DNA of 54,041 nt from an uncultured SAR86 cluster bacterium (GCA_902563835.1 CACEZB010000009.1:1-54041); one strand, 5' to 3'; numbered from the stretch's first letter, positions 25,666 through 37,634 are shown. Notes: generated by a model not told the origin, from the letters alone. A program made the numbers and translations.

Positions 25666-26952
<1,287 letters not shown>

Positions 26953-27210
26953 TTATTGAGGAATAACGTTTGCCGTTTTTCTTTTTTTAGGACCTTTGTA
27001 AGTAAATTGAACAACGCCAGCTGACTTTGCAAATAATGTATCGTCTTTGCCAATACCAACGTTTAAACCTGGGTGTGTATTAGTCCCTCTTTGACGAATA
27101 AGAATTTCACCTGCCTTGACGGACTGGCCCCCAAAACGTTTAACCCCAAGTCTTTTAGAATTGGAATCTCTTCCATTCTTACTTGATCCACCTGCTTTCT
27201 TATGTGCCAT
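26953..27210 (-). CDS. rpmA: 50S ribosomal protein L27
   Basis: L27 reaches the peptidyl transferase centre of the 50S subunit with its N-terminus. The 85-residue protein begins [20 protein letters not shown] and contains LGVKRFGGQ and [22 protein letters not shown], all characteristic. Its ATG shares one base with the rplU stop. It lies between rplU and obgE, which are assembly partners on the 50S. Confidence 0.98.
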   Translation of the reverse strand: MAHKKAGGSSKNGRDSNSKRLGVKRFGGQSVKAGEILIRQRGTNTHPGLNVGIGKDDTLFAKSAGVVQFTYKGPKKRKTANVIPQ

Positions 27211-27530
27211 TATTTACTCTCTAACTTTATATTTTTTATCTCTATTTGAGTGTGTTTTGCTCTATGTCCTTTTTTTCTCATACTATGCTTTCTTCTTCTA
27301 AATCGTAATATTGAAATCTTATCTGATTTAACAACATCTTTAATTTCAGCAGTAACTTTCACATTAGATAAGTAAGGTTGTCCAACCTCTACTTTTTCAC
27401 CGTCAACAAACAATAAAACATTATCAAAAGTAACCTTCTTACCCACGTCTTCTTTTAAAAGATCTATAGATAAAACCATACCTTTCTCAACTTTATGCTG
27501 TTTTCCGCCTGTTTCTATAACTGCATACAT
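27210..27530 (-). CDS. rplU: 50S ribosomal protein L21
   Basis: L21 is a 23S rRNA-binding protein of the 50S subunit. I place the start at ATG 27528-27530 ([18 protein letters not shown], 106 residues), which is the family N-terminus and has the ribosome binding site AAAGGA just upstream. The frame is open further to 27638, but that extension covers the promoter and has no similarity to L21. The C-terminal [21 protein letters not shown] is typical. It heads the rplU-rpmA-obgE operon and is divergent from the polyprenyl synthase gene, as in E. coli. Confidence 0.97.
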   Translation of the reverse strand: MYAVIETGGKQHKVEKGMVLSIDLLKEDVGKKVTFDNVLLFVDGEKVEVGQPYLSNVKVTAEIKDVVKSDKISILRFRRRKHSMRKKGHRAKHTQIEIKNIKLESK

Positions 27531-27554
27531 AATATAATCCTTTAAAGCCCGCAA

Positions 27555-27583
27555 AATATACGCTTTAATGAGTAATTTATCAA
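27555..27583 (-). promoter_or_regulatory. rplU promoter
   Basis: On the minus strand TTGATA (27578-27583), 17 bases, TATATT (27555-27560). Transcription would start near 27548, giving a leader of about 18 bases that contains the Shine-Dalgarno AAAGGA. Confidence 0.6.
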
Positions 27584-27589
27584 TACTTA

Positions 27590-27595
27590 TATAAT
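27590..27595 (+). promoter_or_regulatory. -10 box of the polyprenyl synthase-fabA-fabB operon
   Basis: A perfect TATAAT lies 24 bases before the ATG at 27620. No convincing -35 box is visible. It overlaps the back-to-back rplU promoter region, so both directions use the same 110-base gap. Confidence 0.35.
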
Positions 27596-27619
27596 ATTTT
27601 GATGCATTAAACAGTAAAA

Positions 27620-28573
27620 ATGAAGACAAAAAAAACATTAAAAAAAGAATTAAGACTTGTTGAAAGTTTAATAAAAAAAGATTTTGTTAAAGAAAAGACA
27701 ATTTCAGATCTTTATGATCATGTTTTTAAGTCAAAAGGTAAGAAAATACGTGCAAAATTGAACCTTATCTCATCTTCTCAAAATAAAAAAATTAATAAGA
27801 ATCATCGAATTAAACTAGCTGCAATAATTGAACTATTGCATACAGCAACACTTGTTCATGATGATGTTGTAGACAATTCTCCAACAAGAAGAGGGATGGA
27901 ATCTGTAAATAATATTTGGACTAATGCTCATGGGGTCTTAATCGGTGACTATATATACTCTAAAGCATTTATGTATATGGTAGATATCGGAAATAAAAAA
28001 ATACTAAAAGAGCTTTCAAAAGCAACAAATGATATTTCACAGGGTGAATTAATCCAATTAGATGCTATGAATAATTTTGAGATAACTTTAAATAAACTTA
28101 AAAAAATAAGCTATTACAAAACGGGTAGATTATTTGAGGCATCAGCAAAAACAGGTGCACTTCTAATAAATGCTAATGACACATATATTAATAGTATTAG
28201 TAATTGTGCAAAAGATCTTGGTATTCTATTTCAAATAAAAGATGACCTACTAGATTACTCAATAGAATCTAAAATTGGTAAGCCTAATTTTCAAGATTTA
28301 AGAGAAGGTAAAGTAACTTATCCATTTTTCTATGCATATAAAAATAGCAATTTAAATCAAAAAAAAGAATTAGGAAAAATGATGGGAAATAAAAAATTAA
28401 ATCAAAAAAATACAATTAAACTAATTGCTAATTTAGGTGGGATTGAAGAAACCAAAAATTTAGCTAAAAAATATTTCAATAAATCAATAAATTCAGCAGA
28501 AAAAATTAGAGATCTTAAAATTAGAGAAGAAATGATAGAATTAGCAAAAATTGCCATCAACAGAAAGAAATGA
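27620..28573 (+). CDS. ispB: Polyprenyl (octaprenyl-type) diphosphate synthase
   Basis: This trans-prenyltransferase builds the long isoprenoid side chain of ubiquinone. The 317-residue protein (E. coli IspB 323) has the first Asp-rich motif DDVVD at 81-85 in [21 protein letters not shown] and the second DDLLD at 208-212. GEL IQL and [11 protein letters not shown] in between also fit IspB. The product chain length cannot be certain from sequence. It is divergent from rplU, the same context as E. coli ispB, but is followed here by fabA with an ATGA overlap. Confidence 0.92.
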   Translation: MKTKKTLKKELRLVESLIKKDFVKEKTISDLYDHVFKSKGKKIRAKLNLISSSQNKKINKNHRIKLAAIIELLHTATLVHDDVVDNSPTRRGMESVNNIWTNAHGVLIGDYIYSKAFMYMVDIGNKKILKELSKATNDISQGELIQLDAMNNFEITLNKLKKISYYKTGRLFEASAKTGALLINANDTYINSISNCAKDLGILFQIKDDLLDYSIESKIGKPNFQDLREGKVTYPFFYAYKNSNLNQKKELGKMMGNKKLNQKNTIKLIANLGGIEETKNLAKKYFNKSINSAEKIRDLKIREEMIELAKIAINRKK

Positions 28574-29094
28574 GTTTTAATCCTAAAAATAAATACTCCA
28601 AGGAAGAATTGGTAGCATGTTCAAATGGTGAATTATTTACCAAAGAAGGAGATGGGAGACTGCCTTCTGATTTAATGCTTATGTTTGATGAAATATCAAA
28701 TATTGATGATCATTCTGGAGTTTATAAAAAAGGCTCGATAGAAGCAAATCTAAAAATCAATCCTGACTTATGGTTCTTTAAGTATCACTTTAAAGAAGAC
28801 CCCGTAATGCCAGGATGTCTTGGTTTGGATGCAATGTGGCAATTATTAGGTTTTTATTTGCTATGGACAGGCTTACCTGGCATAGGAAGGGCTTTAGGAG
28901 CAGATAATATTAAATTCTTTGGACAAGTTCTTCCAAATGCTAATAAAGTGATTTATAAAATAGATATTAAAAGAATTATTAATAGAGGAGCAATAGTTGG
29001 ATTAGCAGATGGTGAAATGTTTGTTGATGGTAAAAAAATATATAGTGCTGAGAAATTAAAGGTTGGCTTATTTAAAGATCCAAGTAGTTTTTAA
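28570..29094 (+). CDS. fabA: 3-hydroxydecanoyl-ACP dehydratase/isomerase FabA
   Basis: FabA dehydrates 3-hydroxydecanoyl-ACP and isomerizes the product to cis-3-decenoyl-ACP, starting anaerobic-type unsaturated fatty acid synthesis. The 174-residue hot-dog protein has [20 protein letters not shown] with catalytic His73 and [14 protein letters not shown] with Asp87 (E. coli His71 and Asp85). [17 protein letters not shown] and [11 protein letters not shown] are also conserved. The ATG overlaps the upstream stop as ATGA, and the stop overlaps the fabB ATG by one base. Confidence 0.98.
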   Translation: MSFNPKNKYSKEELVACSNGELFTKEGDGRLPSDLMLMFDEISNIDDHSGVYKKGSIEANLKINPDLWFFKYHFKEDPVMPGCLGLDAMWQLLGFYLLWTGLPGIGRALGADNIKFFGQVLPNANKVIYKIDIKRIINRGAIVGLADGEMFVDGKKIYSAEKLKVGLFKDPSSF

Positions 29095-30302
29095 TGAAAA
29101 ATGTAGTTATAACAGGTTTAGGTATTAATTCATGCATAGGCAATAGCTATAAAGATGTGCTTGAAAGTTTACAAAAAGGTAAATCAGGTATTTGCTTTAA
29201 TGATACATATTCTGAAATGGGTTTTAGAAGCTGTGTATCAGGATCCATTAATATAGATTTATCTGAAAATATTGACAGAAAACTATTAAGGTTTATGGGC
29301 GAATCAGCAGGATATTCATATTTAGCAGCATTAGATGCATTAGAAATGGCAAATTTAGAAGAAAAAGATTTAGATTCTCCAAGAATAGGTATTGTGGCTG
29401 GATCAGGAGGAGCCTCTACAAGGATAATGGTTCAAAATGGTGATATAACCAGAGAAAAAGGTCCCAAAAGAATTGGTCCGTATGGAGTGACAAAGAGTAT
29501 GTCCAGCTCTATATCAGCAATTCTAGCAACGGCTCTTAAATTAAAAGGTATCAATTATTCTATTTCTTCTGCATGTGCGACTAGCGCACATTGTATTGGT
29601 CATGCTGCCGAATTAATTAAAAGCGGCCAACAAGATATAGTTATAGCTGGAGGTAGTGATGATGAACATTGGACCTCTTCTGCTTTATTTGATGCTATGG
29701 GAGCTTTATCTTCAAACTTTAACTCATCTCCATCAGAAGCATCTAGACCATATGACTCTGAGAGAGATGGTTTTGTTATATCTGGAGGTTCTGGAATTGT
29801 TATTTTAGAAGATGAAGAACATGCAAAAAAAAGAAATGCAAATATTTTGGCCAAACTTTCAGGTTATTTTGCTAACTCTGATGGATACGATATGGTCGCA
29901 CCATCAGGTGAAGGGGCTGTAAGATGTATGCAAGGGGCTATAGATAACTCTAAATGTAAAATTGATTACATAAATACTCATGGTACAAGCACTCCTGTTG
30001 GTGATGCAGCTGAATTAAATGCAATCAAGGAAGTATTTGGTGATGATTCACCTTTAATTAGTTCTACTAAATCTATGACAGGTCACTCTTTAGGTGCAAC
30101 TGGTGCACATGAAGTAATATATTCAACAATGATGATAAATGAAGATTTTGTTGCGCCATCTATCAATATTTATAATTTATGTGAAGAAGCTAAAGGTTTG
30201 AATATTGTTACTGAAACTCAAGAAAAAAAATTAAATAATATTTTAAGCAATTCCTTTGGTTTTGGTGGAACTAATGCAAGCTTAGTAATAAGTAAATATT
30301 AA
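29094..30302 (+). CDS. fabB: 3-oxoacyl-ACP synthase I (FabB)
   Basis: FabB elongates cis-3-decenoyl-ACP, the second enzyme needed for unsaturated fatty acids. The 402-residue ketosynthase has the catalytic Cys161 in SSACATSAHCIGHA, His296 in NTHGTSTPVGD, and His331 in MTGHSLGATGAHE. These match E. coli Cys163, His298 and His333. It ends SFGFGGTNASLVISKY. It is directly coupled to fabA, as in Pseudomonas fabAB. The stop overlaps the end of the opposite oxidoreductase gene by four bases. Confidence 0.98.
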   Translation: MKNVVITGLGINSCIGNSYKDVLESLQKGKSGICFNDTYSEMGFRSCVSGSINIDLSENIDRKLLRFMGESAGYSYLAALDALEMANLEEKDLDSPRIGIVAGSGGASTRIMVQNGDITREKGPKRIGPYGVTKSMSSSISAILATALKLKGINYSISSACATSAHCIGHAAELIKSGQQDIVIAGGSDDEHWTSSALFDAMGALSSNFNSSPSEASRPYDSERDGFVISGGSGIVILEDEEHAKKRNANILAKLSGYFANSDGYDMVAPSGEGAVRCMQGAIDNSKCKIDYINTHGTSTPVGDAAELNAIKEVFGDDSPLISSTKSMTGHSLGATGAHEVIYSTMMINEDFVAPSINIYNLCEEAKGLNIVTETQEKKLNNILSNSFGFGGTNASLVISKY

Positions 30303-31378
30303 TATAATTTTAACAAAGCTTCTTTTGAGTAAGGAATGACATCTTTCAATCTACCTTCTTTCATTTTTAAAACCCATTCATGATCTGATAATAAAGCTCT
30401 GCCTACTGCTAATAAATCATATTTTTCTTTTGAAATATCATCAATAGCCTTATCAATACTTGCAGGTTTAGAAGGGGCTGTCATATCGATAAAATCAGAA
30501 TCTAGGCCAACACTACCAACACCTATCGTTGGTATATTAGAAATTTTCTTCGTCCAATATGCTAAATTTTCTTCAGATCCCTCAAATTCGCTTTCCCAGA
30601 AACGCCTCATGCTTGAATGTAAATAATCTAATCCGGATTCAACTGGAGATAATAAGACCTTTTTTAAATCATCTGTTGAATGAGCTAATTTAGCCTCAAA
30701 ATCATGCTGCTTCCATTGTGAAAATCTAAGCCCTACTATAAATTCTTGGCTTATATTTGATCTTACAGCTTGGATTATTTCTGAAACAAATTGAGATCGT
30801 TTTTCTATAGAGCCTCCATAACTATCATCTCTAATGTTTGTACCTTCCCAAAAAAAGTTATCAATCAAATACCCGTGAGCCCCATGAATTTCTACACCAT
30901 CAAATCCAATTTCCTCACAATATTTTGCGTCAGATGCATAAGCATTAATTGTTTGTTTAATATCTTCTAAAGTCATTTCATGAGCAACTTTTTTACCTGG
31001 CTTTACCAACCCAGAAGCTGTATGCCCAGGCACTTCTGGATTAGGCTGCATCCCAAGTTTTCTGAAGCCACCGCAATGCCATAATTGTGCAATAACAGAA
31101 CCACCATTTTCTTTAACTCCATTTACAACCCTCTTCCATCCTTCTCTAGCCTCTTTTGTATCTAGTCTTGGAACATTTGGGTATGCACTGGAAGCTTCAT
31201 GACTAACCTCGATGCCTTCAGTAATTATTAACCCAACCTCAGCTTTAGCTCTTCTAGAATAATATGCAACAACCTCACTAGTTGGTATTCCTCCTGGTGA
31301 TTGATTCCTTGTCATTGGAGCCATCACAACTCTATTTCTAAGGTTTAGATTTTTTAATTTATATGGTTCAAATAACAT
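30299..31378 (-). CDS. NADH:flavin oxidoreductase, old yellow enzyme family
   Basis: This FMN-dependent TIM-barrel enzyme belongs to the old yellow enzyme family, which reduces activated alkenes such as enones or enoyl thioesters. The 359-residue protein has the N-terminal LKNLNLRNRVVMAPMTRNQS, the ligand-binding pair in GVEIHGAHGYLIDNFFW, RDDSYGGSIEKRSQF, and a C-terminal phosphate-binding GRALLSDHEWV. No iron-sulfur cluster or second flavin domain follows, so it is the simple single-domain type. It lies nine bases after a crotonase gene, suggesting a joint role in an acyl or terpenoid degradation step. The substrate is unknown. Confidence 0.9.
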   Translation of the reverse strand: MLFEPYKLKNLNLRNRVVMAPMTRNQSPGGIPTSEVVAYYSRRAKAEVGLIITEGIEVSHEASSAYPNVPRLDTKEAREGWKRVVNGVKENGGSVIAQLWHCGGFRKLGMQPNPEVPGHTASGLVKPGKKVAHEMTLEDIKQTINAYASDAKYCEEIGFDGVEIHGAHGYLIDNFFWEGTNIRDDSYGGSIEKRSQFVSEIIQAVRSNISQEFIVGLRFSQWKQHDFEAKLAHSTDDLKKVLLSPVESGLDYLHSSMRRFWESEFEGSEENLAYWTKKISNIPTIGVGSVGLDSDFIDMTAPSKPASIDKAIDDISKEKYDLLAVGRALLSDHEWVLKMKEGRLKDVIPYSKEALLKLY

Positions 31379-31387
31379 AATTAAGAA

Positions 31388-32263
31388 CTAGTTATCTTTA
31401 AATTTAGATTTTCTCCAAGGAAAAATTGAAGGGAAATCAGAAGATATTTTATTTTTGAAATGTGGCTTTCTTTTTTCTAAAAATGACAGTACTCCTTCTT
31501 TTGCATCCTCAGATACTCCTCTAGAATCAATAAGCTTGCTTTCTATGATATGAGCATTCTCAGGACTAGATTCAGCAGAAAGACTCCATAACATGTGTCT
31601 TGTCATTGCAACAGAAACTGGAGCACTTAATTCGCTAAATTTTTTGGAAATACTTACTGATTCTTTAATTAGTTCTTCTTCATCATCAACCAAATAATTA
31701 ACTAGGCCAATTTTAGAAGCTTCTTCAGCATCAATCAGGTCTCCTGAATAACATAATTCTAATGCTTTTGAAATGCCAACAATTTTAGGAAGAAACCAGC
31801 TAGCACATCCATCAGGAACAATTCCTCTTTTGGCAAATACAAAACCGAATCTTGAGTTCTTTACCGCGATACGAATATCTGCAGCTAATTGCATTGTAGC
31901 CCCTACTCCAACCGCATCTCCATTACATGCTGCTATTACTGGCTTTAAAGAGTTATATATTTTTAATGTTAATATTCCGCCCGCGTCTCTTCTATAGTCA
32001 GATTCAAAATTTGATCTAGTATCAAAATTTTTATCGAAAGTTTTATCGCCCATTGATAAATCAGCTCCTGCACAAAAAGCTCTACCAGAGCCGGTTAGTA
32101 CTAAAGAACTTATGCCATCATTACTATTAACAAAATCAATAGCATCAAGCATATCTTCAAACATCTGCATATTAAACGCATTTAACTTATTAGGTCTATT
32201 TAGCCTAAGAATAGCAACTGAATCTACCTCATCTAAAATGATAGTTTTATATTCTTTAATCAA
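31388..32263 (-). CDS. Enoyl-CoA hydratase/isomerase (crotonase) family protein
   Basis: The crotonase superfamily acts on acyl-CoA thioesters through a shared oxyanion hole. This 291-residue protein has the first oxyanion segment GSGRAFCAGADLSMGD near residue 65 and the second NGDAVGVGATMQLAADIRIA near 117. FAKRGIVPDGCASWFLPKIVG follows, where the hydratase glutamates would sit; Asp in VPDG occupies one of these positions. It could be a hydratase, isomerase or a related activity. It is nine bases from both ssb upstream and the old yellow enzyme gene downstream. Confidence 0.88.
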   Translation of the reverse strand: MIKEYKTIILDEVDSVAILRLNRPNKLNAFNMQMFEDMLDAIDFVNSNDGISSLVLTGSGRAFCAGADLSMGDKTFDKNFDTRSNFESDYRRDAGGILTLKIYNSLKPVIAACNGDAVGVGATMQLAADIRIAVKNSRFGFVFAKRGIVPDGCASWFLPKIVGISKALELCYSGDLIDAEEASKIGLVNYLVDDEEELIKESVSISKKFSELSAPVSVAMTRHMLWSLSAESSPENAHIIESKLIDSRGVSEDAKEGVLSFLEKRKPHFKNKISSDFPSIFPWRKSKFKDN

Positions 32264-32272
32264 AATATAATA

Positions 32273-32722
32273 TTAAAAAGGTATTTCGTCGTCAGTTAGT
32301 CCTGGTCCACTATCATCTTCTGGAAATGGTGTTTCTGAAGAATTATTATTATCTATAGGTGATCCTGAGGATTGGTCTGAAGATCCTCTTGAGCCTAACA
32401 TCGTTAATTGATTTCCTAAAACTTCTGTAGTCCATCTATCATTACCATCTTTATCTTGCCATTTTCTTGTCTGTATCTTCCCTTCAACATATACACTAGA
32501 ACCTTTATCTAAATACTTCTCTGCTATTTCTGCTAAATTTCCAAAAAAAACAACTCTATGCCATTCGGTTTTGTCTCTATTTTCTCCACTTTCTTTATCT
32601 TTCCATGATTCTGTTGTGGCTATTGATAAATTTGCTACAGCAGTTTGGGTTGCTGTATACCGCATTTCTGGTTTTTGCCCTAAATTGCCAACTAAAATTA
32701 CTTTATTTACACCTCTACTCAT
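32273..32722 (-). CDS. ssb: Single-stranded DNA-binding protein
   Basis: SSB coats single-stranded DNA during replication, recombination and repair and recruits partners through its tail. The 149-residue protein has the OB fold at residues 1-110 ([55 protein letters not shown]) and a Ser/Asn/Asp-rich linker. The acidic tip is DDEIPF, close to the DDDIPF of E. coli. A ribosome binding site AAGAGGT precedes the ATG. It is divergent from uvrA, the same pairing as E. coli ssb-uvrA, and leads an unusual operon with crotonase and OYE genes. Confidence 0.97.
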   Translation of the reverse strand: MSRGVNKVILVGNLGQKPEMRYTATQTAVANLSIATTESWKDKESGENRDKTEWHRVVFFGNLAEIAEKYLDKGSSVYVEGKIQTRKWQDKDGNDRWTTEVLGNQLTMLGSRGSSDQSSGSPIDNNNSSETPFPEDDSGPGLTDDEIPF

Positions 32723-32791
32723 AATTACCTCTTATAATATGTTAGAAGTTTAACCTAATTTAATTTTTTCATCACGGATTTTTTATATCAT
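32723..32791. promoter_or_regulatory. Divergent ssb/uvrA promoter region without a visible LexA box
   Basis: This 69-base gap must drive ssb leftward and uvrA rightward. On the minus strand TATTAT or TATAAG (32731-32739) could serve ssb, next to its Shine-Dalgarno. For uvrA only an A/T-rich TTTTTTATATCAT stretch precedes the ATG. No CTGT-N8-ACAG pattern is present, unlike the E. coli ssb-uvrA region, which carries an SOS box. Confidence 0.45.
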
Positions 32792-35608
32792 ATGGATAGT
32801 ATTTTTATCAAAGGTGCAAGAACGCATAATTTAAAGAATATTAATCTTGAAATACCTAGAAATAAGATAGTACTAATTACAGGTTTATCTGGTTCTGGTA
32901 AATCTTCATTAGCTTTTGATACTCTTTATGCTGAAGGTCAAAGGCGATATGTAGAATCTTTATCAACATATGCAAGACAGTTTTTATCCATGATGGATAA
33001 GCCTGATGTAGATCAAATTGAAGGTCTGTCACCTGCAATATCAATTGAACAGAAGGCAACCTCACACAATCCGAGATCTACTGTTGGAACTGTTACTGAA
33101 ATATATGATTATCTAAGACTTTTATTTGCAAGAATTGGTACTCCAATCTGTCCAGATCATAATGAAGAGCTCAAAGCTAAAACAGTATCTGAGATATGTG
33201 ATGAAATACTTGAATCAAGGCTTGGTACAAAAGTAATGGTCTTATCGCCAATAATTAGAGGTAAAAAAGGTGAGCATTTATCGATATATGAAGATCTTAA
33301 AAGAAATGGATATGTCAGAGTTATTGTTAATGGTGTCATTTATCCAATAGAAGAATTTCCTGAGTTAGAGAAAAATAAAAAGCATGACATTTCGGTTATC
33401 CTAGACCGACTTATCTTAAAAGAAGGTGATAAAAATAGGTCAAGATTAGCCGAATCTATAGAAAGCGCCCTAAATTTATCTGGTGGTTTGGTAGAAATAT
33501 CAATTAATGACTCTGAAACAGATTTATTCTCTTCAAACTTCTCATGCTCGAAATGCGGTTATGCAATTCCTGAATTAGAACCAAGAATGTTTTCATTTAA
33601 CAACCCTTATGGAGCATGCGAAAAGTGCGATGGATTGGGCGTATTTCAATACTTTAGTGAGAGTAAATTAATTGAGGATGAAGACGTATCAATATCAAAT
33701 GGAGCCATAAAGGGTTGGACAAGACGAAATAGGTTTTATTACTATCAATTAAAATGCCTAAGTGAGCATTATAAATTTAGCCTTACGACAAAATGGAAAG
33801 ATCATCCAAAAGATATTAAGAAAATTATTTTATGGGGTTCTGATGATAAAGTAGATTTTTCTCACAGATTTAGAAGTGGAAGCAAGATTGTTAGAAAGCA
33901 TAAATTCGAAGGAATAATTCCTAGTACTGAAAGAAGATTTAAAGAAACAGACTCAGATTTTATAAGAAATGAATTATCTAAACTTATATCTGAGAGCTCC
34001 TGTGACGAATGCAATGGATCAAGATTAAATATTCAATCAAGAAATGTATTCGTAGATAAAATACAAATACATACTATTACAAGCATGAAAATAATTGATG
34101 CTTTGGAATTCTTTATGGATATAAATTTAAAAGGAGCAAAAAAAGAAATTGCTGAGAAAATTATTAAAGAAATTTTAGATAGGCTAACCTTTTTAGATGA
34201 CGTCGGACTTAGCTATCTTACTTTAGATAGGAATGCTCAAACATTATCTGGAGGAGAAGCGCAAAGAATTAGACTTGCAAGTCAAATTGGTTCAGGTTTG
34301 GTTGGAGTAACATATGTATTAGATGAGCCCTCGATAGGTTTACACCAAAGAGATAACACAAAACTTATAAATACTTTAAAAAACCTTAAGAATTTGGGAA
34401 ATACCGTTATAGTTGTTGAACATGACGAAGAAGCTATTAGATCAGCTGATCATATTATTGATATTGGGCCTGGAGCAGGTAAACATGGTGGCGAAATATG
34501 TGCGGAAGGAGATATTAATGCAATTCTTAAAAATAAAAAATCTCTTACGGCTAAATATCTTAATGGTGAAAAAAGTATTCAAATTCCATCTAAGAGAAAA
34601 AAACCATCTGATAAAAATATAAAAATTATTAATGCTTCTGAAAATAATCTTCAAAATATATCTGTAAATATTCCTATTGGATTATTTACATGTATTACAG
34701 GTGTGTCAGGCTCAGGAAAATCCTCATTAATAAATCAAACCCTTATGCCTATTAGCTCTTTCATTCTTAATAAGTCTAAATTAAATAGAGAAATAAAGTG
34801 CGATAAAATTGAAGGGCTTGAACATCTAGATAAAGTAATAAATATAGATCAATCACCCATTGGAAGGACTCCAAGATCAAATCCAGCTACTTATACAGGC
34901 TTATTTTCTTATATTAGAGAACTTTTATCTAAAACTGTTGAAGCAAGAGCTAGAGGTTATAAGCCTGGAAGATTCAGTTTCAATGTGAAAGGAGGGAGAT
35001 GTGAAGCTTGTCAAGGTGATGGCATGATAAAAGTTGAAATGCATTTTCTTGCTGACGTATATGTTAAATGTGACGTGTGCAATGGCTCTAGATATAACGA
35101 ACAAACGTTAGAGATTAAATATAAAGGTAAAAATATTAGTGATATTCTTAATATGACTGTTGAAGAAGGATTAGAATTTTTTAGTGCGCATCCACCTATA
35201 TATAAAAAGTTAATTACCTTGAGCGATGTTGGTTTGGGGTATATAACACTTGGCCAATCTGCAACAACACTTTCTGGTGGTGAAGCACAAAGAATTAAAC
35301 TATCAAAAGAACTATCAAAAAGAAGTACTGGTAAAACTCTCTTTATTCTAGATGAGCCAACAACTGGCCTTCATTTTGCTGATATTGAATTATTATTAAA
35401 TGTGCTGAAAAGATTAAAAAAACAAGGCAATACAGTAGTAGTTATTGAACATAACCTTGATGTAATTAAGACAGCAGACTGGATTGTTGACTTGGGACCA
35501 GAAGGTGGAGCTGATGGAGGTAAAATAGTATCGACTGGGACTCCAGAACATGTTGCGCAGAAAAAGACTTCCTACACCGGTCAGTTCCTCAAAAAAATTT
35601 TAAATTAA
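32792..35608 (+). CDS. uvrA: Excinuclease ABC subunit A
   Basis: UvrA recognizes DNA damage and loads UvrB in nucleotide excision repair. The 938-residue protein (E. coli 940) has two ABC ATPase modules. Walker A motifs are GLSGSGKSS (31-39) and [14 protein letters not shown] (near 637). The signatures are [17 protein letters not shown] and [15 protein letters not shown]. Zinc modules are seen in CSKCGY with CEKCDGLG, and in CEACQGDGM with [10 protein letters not shown]. It is divergent from ssb. Its stop overlaps the rplQ stop on the other strand, with no room for an intrinsic terminator. Confidence 0.99.
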   Translation: MDSIFIKGARTHNLKNINLEIPRNKIVLITGLSGSGKSSLAFDTLYAEGQRRYVESLSTYARQFLSMMDKPDVDQIEGLSPAISIEQKATSHNPRSTVGTVTEIYDYLRLLFARIGTPICPDHNEELKAKTVSEICDEILESRLGTKVMVLSPIIRGKKGEHLSIYEDLKRNGYVRVIVNGVIYPIEEFPELEKNKKHDISVILDRLILKEGDKNRSRLAESIESALNLSGGLVEISINDSETDLFSSNFSCSKCGYAIPELEPRMFSFNNPYGACEKCDGLGVFQYFSESKLIEDEDVSISNGAIKGWTRRNRFYYYQLKCLSEHYKFSLTTKWKDHPKDIKKIILWGSDDKVDFSHRFRSGSKIVRKHKFEGIIPSTERRFKETDSDFIRNELSKLISESSCDECNGSRLNIQSRNVFVDKIQIHTITSMKIIDALEFFMDINLKGAKKEIAEKIIKEILDRLTFLDDVGLSYLTLDRNAQTLSGGEAQRIRLASQIGSGLVGVTYVLDEPSIGLHQRDNTKLINTLKNLKNLGNTVIVVEHDEEAIRSADHIIDIGPGAGKHGGEICAEGDINAILKNKKSLTAKYLNGEKSIQIPSKRKKPSDKNIKIINASENNLQNISVNIPIGLFTCITGVSGSGKSSLINQTLMPISSFILNKSKLNREIKCDKIEGLEHLDKVINIDQSPIGRTPRSNPATYTGLFSYIRELLSKTVEARARGYKPGRFSFNVKGGRCEACQGDGMIKVEMHFLADVYVKCDVCNGSRYNEQTLEIKYKGKNISDILNMTVEEGLEFFSAHPPIYKKLITLSDVGLGYITLGQSATTLSGGEAQRIKLSKELSKRSTGKTLFILDEPTTGLHFADIELLLNVLKRLKKQGNTVVVIEHNLDVIKTADWIVDLGPEGGADGGKIVSTGTPEHVAQKKTSYTGQFLKKILN

Positions 35609-36021
35609 GCTGCTGATTCTTCTTCTTTTAGCTCTGGTTCATCTAAAGCCTCAGAATCTTCTAATTTTCTATCAACAAGCTCTATATAAGCCATATCAGC
35701 TTTGTCTCCAGGTCTAAATCCAGCTTTAATAATTCGAGTATAGCCACCATTTCTATCTTTTGCATTTACTGATATCTCAGTAAAAAGTTTTGCAACAGCT
35801 TCATCAGAACGTAATTTATTAAACGCATGTCTTCTATTTGCAACATTATCATTCTTGCCAATAGTGATTAATGGTTCAATAAACTTTCTTAATTCTTTAG
35901 CTTTAGGAAGAGTAGTCTTAATAATATCCCGTTCAATGAGCGCTATTGCAAGATTTTTAAATAGCGCTTTCCTATGTGATGAATTTCTATTAAGTTTTCT
36001 TCCAGATTTTTTATGTCTCAT
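35605..36021 (-). CDS. rplQ: 50S ribosomal protein L17
   Basis: L17 lines the region near the peptide exit tunnel of the 50S subunit. The 138-residue protein starts [29 protein letters not shown], the family N-terminus. It is about 11 residues longer than E. coli L17 because of an acidic tail ending EEESAA. It is the last gene of the alpha operon and follows rpoA by three bases, the standard order. Confidence 0.98.
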   Translation of the reverse strand: MRHKKSGRKLNRNSSHRKALFKNLAIALIERDIIKTTLPKAKELRKFIEPLITIGKNDNVANRRHAFNKLRSDEAVAKLFTEISVNAKDRNGGYTRIIKAGFRPGDKADMAYIELVDRKLEDSEALDEPELKEEESAA

Positions 36022-36024
36022 CTT

Positions 36025-36990
36025 TTATCCTACCGGAGGCCAGTTCTCTACATTCATGCCCAAAGATAATTCCTTGGATGCTAAAACATCTTTTATTTCA
36101 TTTAATGATTTTTTACCAAGATTAGGTGTTTTTAATAAATCAAATTCTGATCTGTGTATCAAATCACCAATTAAGAAAATACTCTCAGCTTTTAAGCAAT
36201 TAGTTGATCTAACAGTTAGTTCTAATTCTTCAATTGATCTTAATAAAATTGGATCGAAATCATTTTGCTCTTTCTTCGCTTCTTGTTCAGCAATTGCATC
36301 AAGATCAACAAAAGAAGCTAGTTGTTGTTGAAGAATTGTTGCTGAATGTTCAATTGCCATTTTTGGATCAAGAGTGCCATCTGTCTCAAGTTCAACTATT
36401 AGCTTGTCTAAATCAGTTCTTTTGCCAGATCTGGCATTATCAACAGAATAAGAAACTCTTCGGACAGGACTAAAAGAAGCATCAATTTTCATTGCTCCAA
36501 CAACCCTATCTTCGTCTTCTCTTAGATCAGCAGGCTCATAACCTCTTCCATTTTTAACAGTAAGAGTCATTTTAAGACTTACTTTGTCTACAATTGTAGC
36601 AATATGAAAATCTTGATTAACAATCTCAACATTACCTGGTACCTCAAAGGAAGATGCTAAAACTTCGCATGGCCCTTTCACATCCAAGGTTACTTCCGCA
36701 GAATCTCCTTCTATAATATTAATAGGCATATCTTTTATATTTAACAAGATATCTATTACATCTTCTCTTATTCCTTCTATAGTGCTGTATTCATGAGAAA
36801 TACCATCTATTGCTACGTCTGTAACTGCAGAACCAGGCATTGAGGAAAGAAGAATTCTTCTTAAAGCATTTCCTAATGTATGACCAAATCCTCGTTCTAA
36901 AGGCTCTAATGTTACCTTTGATAGAGTTGGTGAAATATCATCAACTTGTATTTCTGTTGGTACTAGTAGGTCTATTACTGATGTTTTCAT
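36025..36990 (-). CDS. rpoA: RNA polymerase alpha subunit
   Basis: Alpha dimers scaffold RNA polymerase and their C-terminal domains bind UP elements and activators. The 321-residue protein (E. coli 329) has the N-terminal assembly domain ([21 protein letters not shown] at 33-53) up to about 230, a short linker, and the C-terminal domain 248-315. There [11 protein letters not shown] holds Arg261, the equivalent of DNA-contacting Arg265, followed by [19 protein letters not shown]. It ends [10 protein letters not shown]. It lies between rpsD and rplQ. Confidence 0.99.
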   Translation of the reverse strand: MKTSVIDLLVPTEIQVDDISPTLSKVTLEPLERGFGHTLGNALRRILLSSMPGSAVTDVAIDGISHEYSTIEGIREDVIDILLNIKDMPINIIEGDSAEVTLDVKGPCEVLASSFEVPGNVEIVNQDFHIATIVDKVSLKMTLTVKNGRGYEPADLREDEDRVVGAMKIDASFSPVRRVSYSVDNARSGKRTDLDKLIVELETDGTLDPKMAIEHSATILQQQLASFVDLDAIAEQEAKKEQNDFDPILLRSIEELELTVRSTNCLKAESIFLIGDLIHRSEFDLLKTPNLGKKSLNEIKDVLASKELSLGMNVENWPPVG

Positions 36991-37013
36991 AATTTTTCTC
37001 CGCCTTTATGATT

Positions 37014-37634
37014 CTATTTTGAGTAAAGCTCAACAATAAGATTTTCGTTAATTTCTGTACTTAAATCTGTTCTATCTGGAACTGATTTAAATACCCCTTT
37101 AAAACTCTTTTCATCAACCTCTAGCCAATCACATTCTTCTCTTGTAGCAGCAATTTTTAAGGCTGAAGCAATTCTTAAATGCCCTCTTTTTGATTCTCTT
37201 ACTTCAATTTCATCACCTGGTTGAACTTGATATGAAGGAATGTTTACAACCTTACCATTAACATTAAATGTTTTATGTGAAACCATCTGTCTTGCCTCTG
37301 CCCTTGTAGAGCCAAATCCCATTCTGTAAACAACATTATCTAATCGCTTCTCTAATAAGGATAATAAGTTTTCGCCTGTGTTACCTTTAGAAGAAGCTGC
37401 TTTTTTATAATAGTTCCTAAATTGTTTCTCTAAAACACCATACATTCTTCTAACTTTCTGTTTTTCTCTTAATTGCAAGCCATAATCTGATAGTCTTCCT
37501 CTTCTTGCACCGTGAACTCCTGGCAGGGTATCCATGTTACATTTAGATTCAATAGCTCTTACCCCACTCTTTAATAACAAATCTGTTCCTTCTCTTCTAG
37601 AAAGTCTTAATGATGGTCCTCTATATCTAGCCAT
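37014..37634 (-). CDS. rpsD: 30S ribosomal protein S4
   Basis: S4 is a primary 16S rRNA-binding protein and, in E. coli, the repressor of the alpha operon. The 206-residue protein starts [21 protein letters not shown] and has LRVYMGF-like [27 protein letters not shown] in the S4 RNA-binding domain. The length equals that of E. coli S4. It is followed by rpoA after 23 bases and preceded by rpsK after 11 bases. Confidence 0.99.
   Translation of the reverse strand: MARYRGPSLRLSRREGTDLLLKSGVRAIESKCNMDTLPGVHGARRGRLSDYGLQLREKQKVRRMYGVLEKQFRNYYKKAASSKGNTGENLLSLLEKRLDNVVYRMGFGSTRAEARQMVSHKTFNVNGKVVNIPSYQVQPGDEIEVRESKRGHLRIASALKIAATREECDWLEVDEKSFKGVFKSVPDRTDLSTEINENLIVELYSK

Noticed and set aside
27531-27638. 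Possible 36-residue N-terminal extension of L21
   Set aside because: The frame is open, but the extension covers the rplU promoter, has no L21 similarity, and the internal ATG has a good ribosome binding site. Similar short upstream extensions of rplX (to 43516) and rpsS (to 46053) were rejected for the same reasons.
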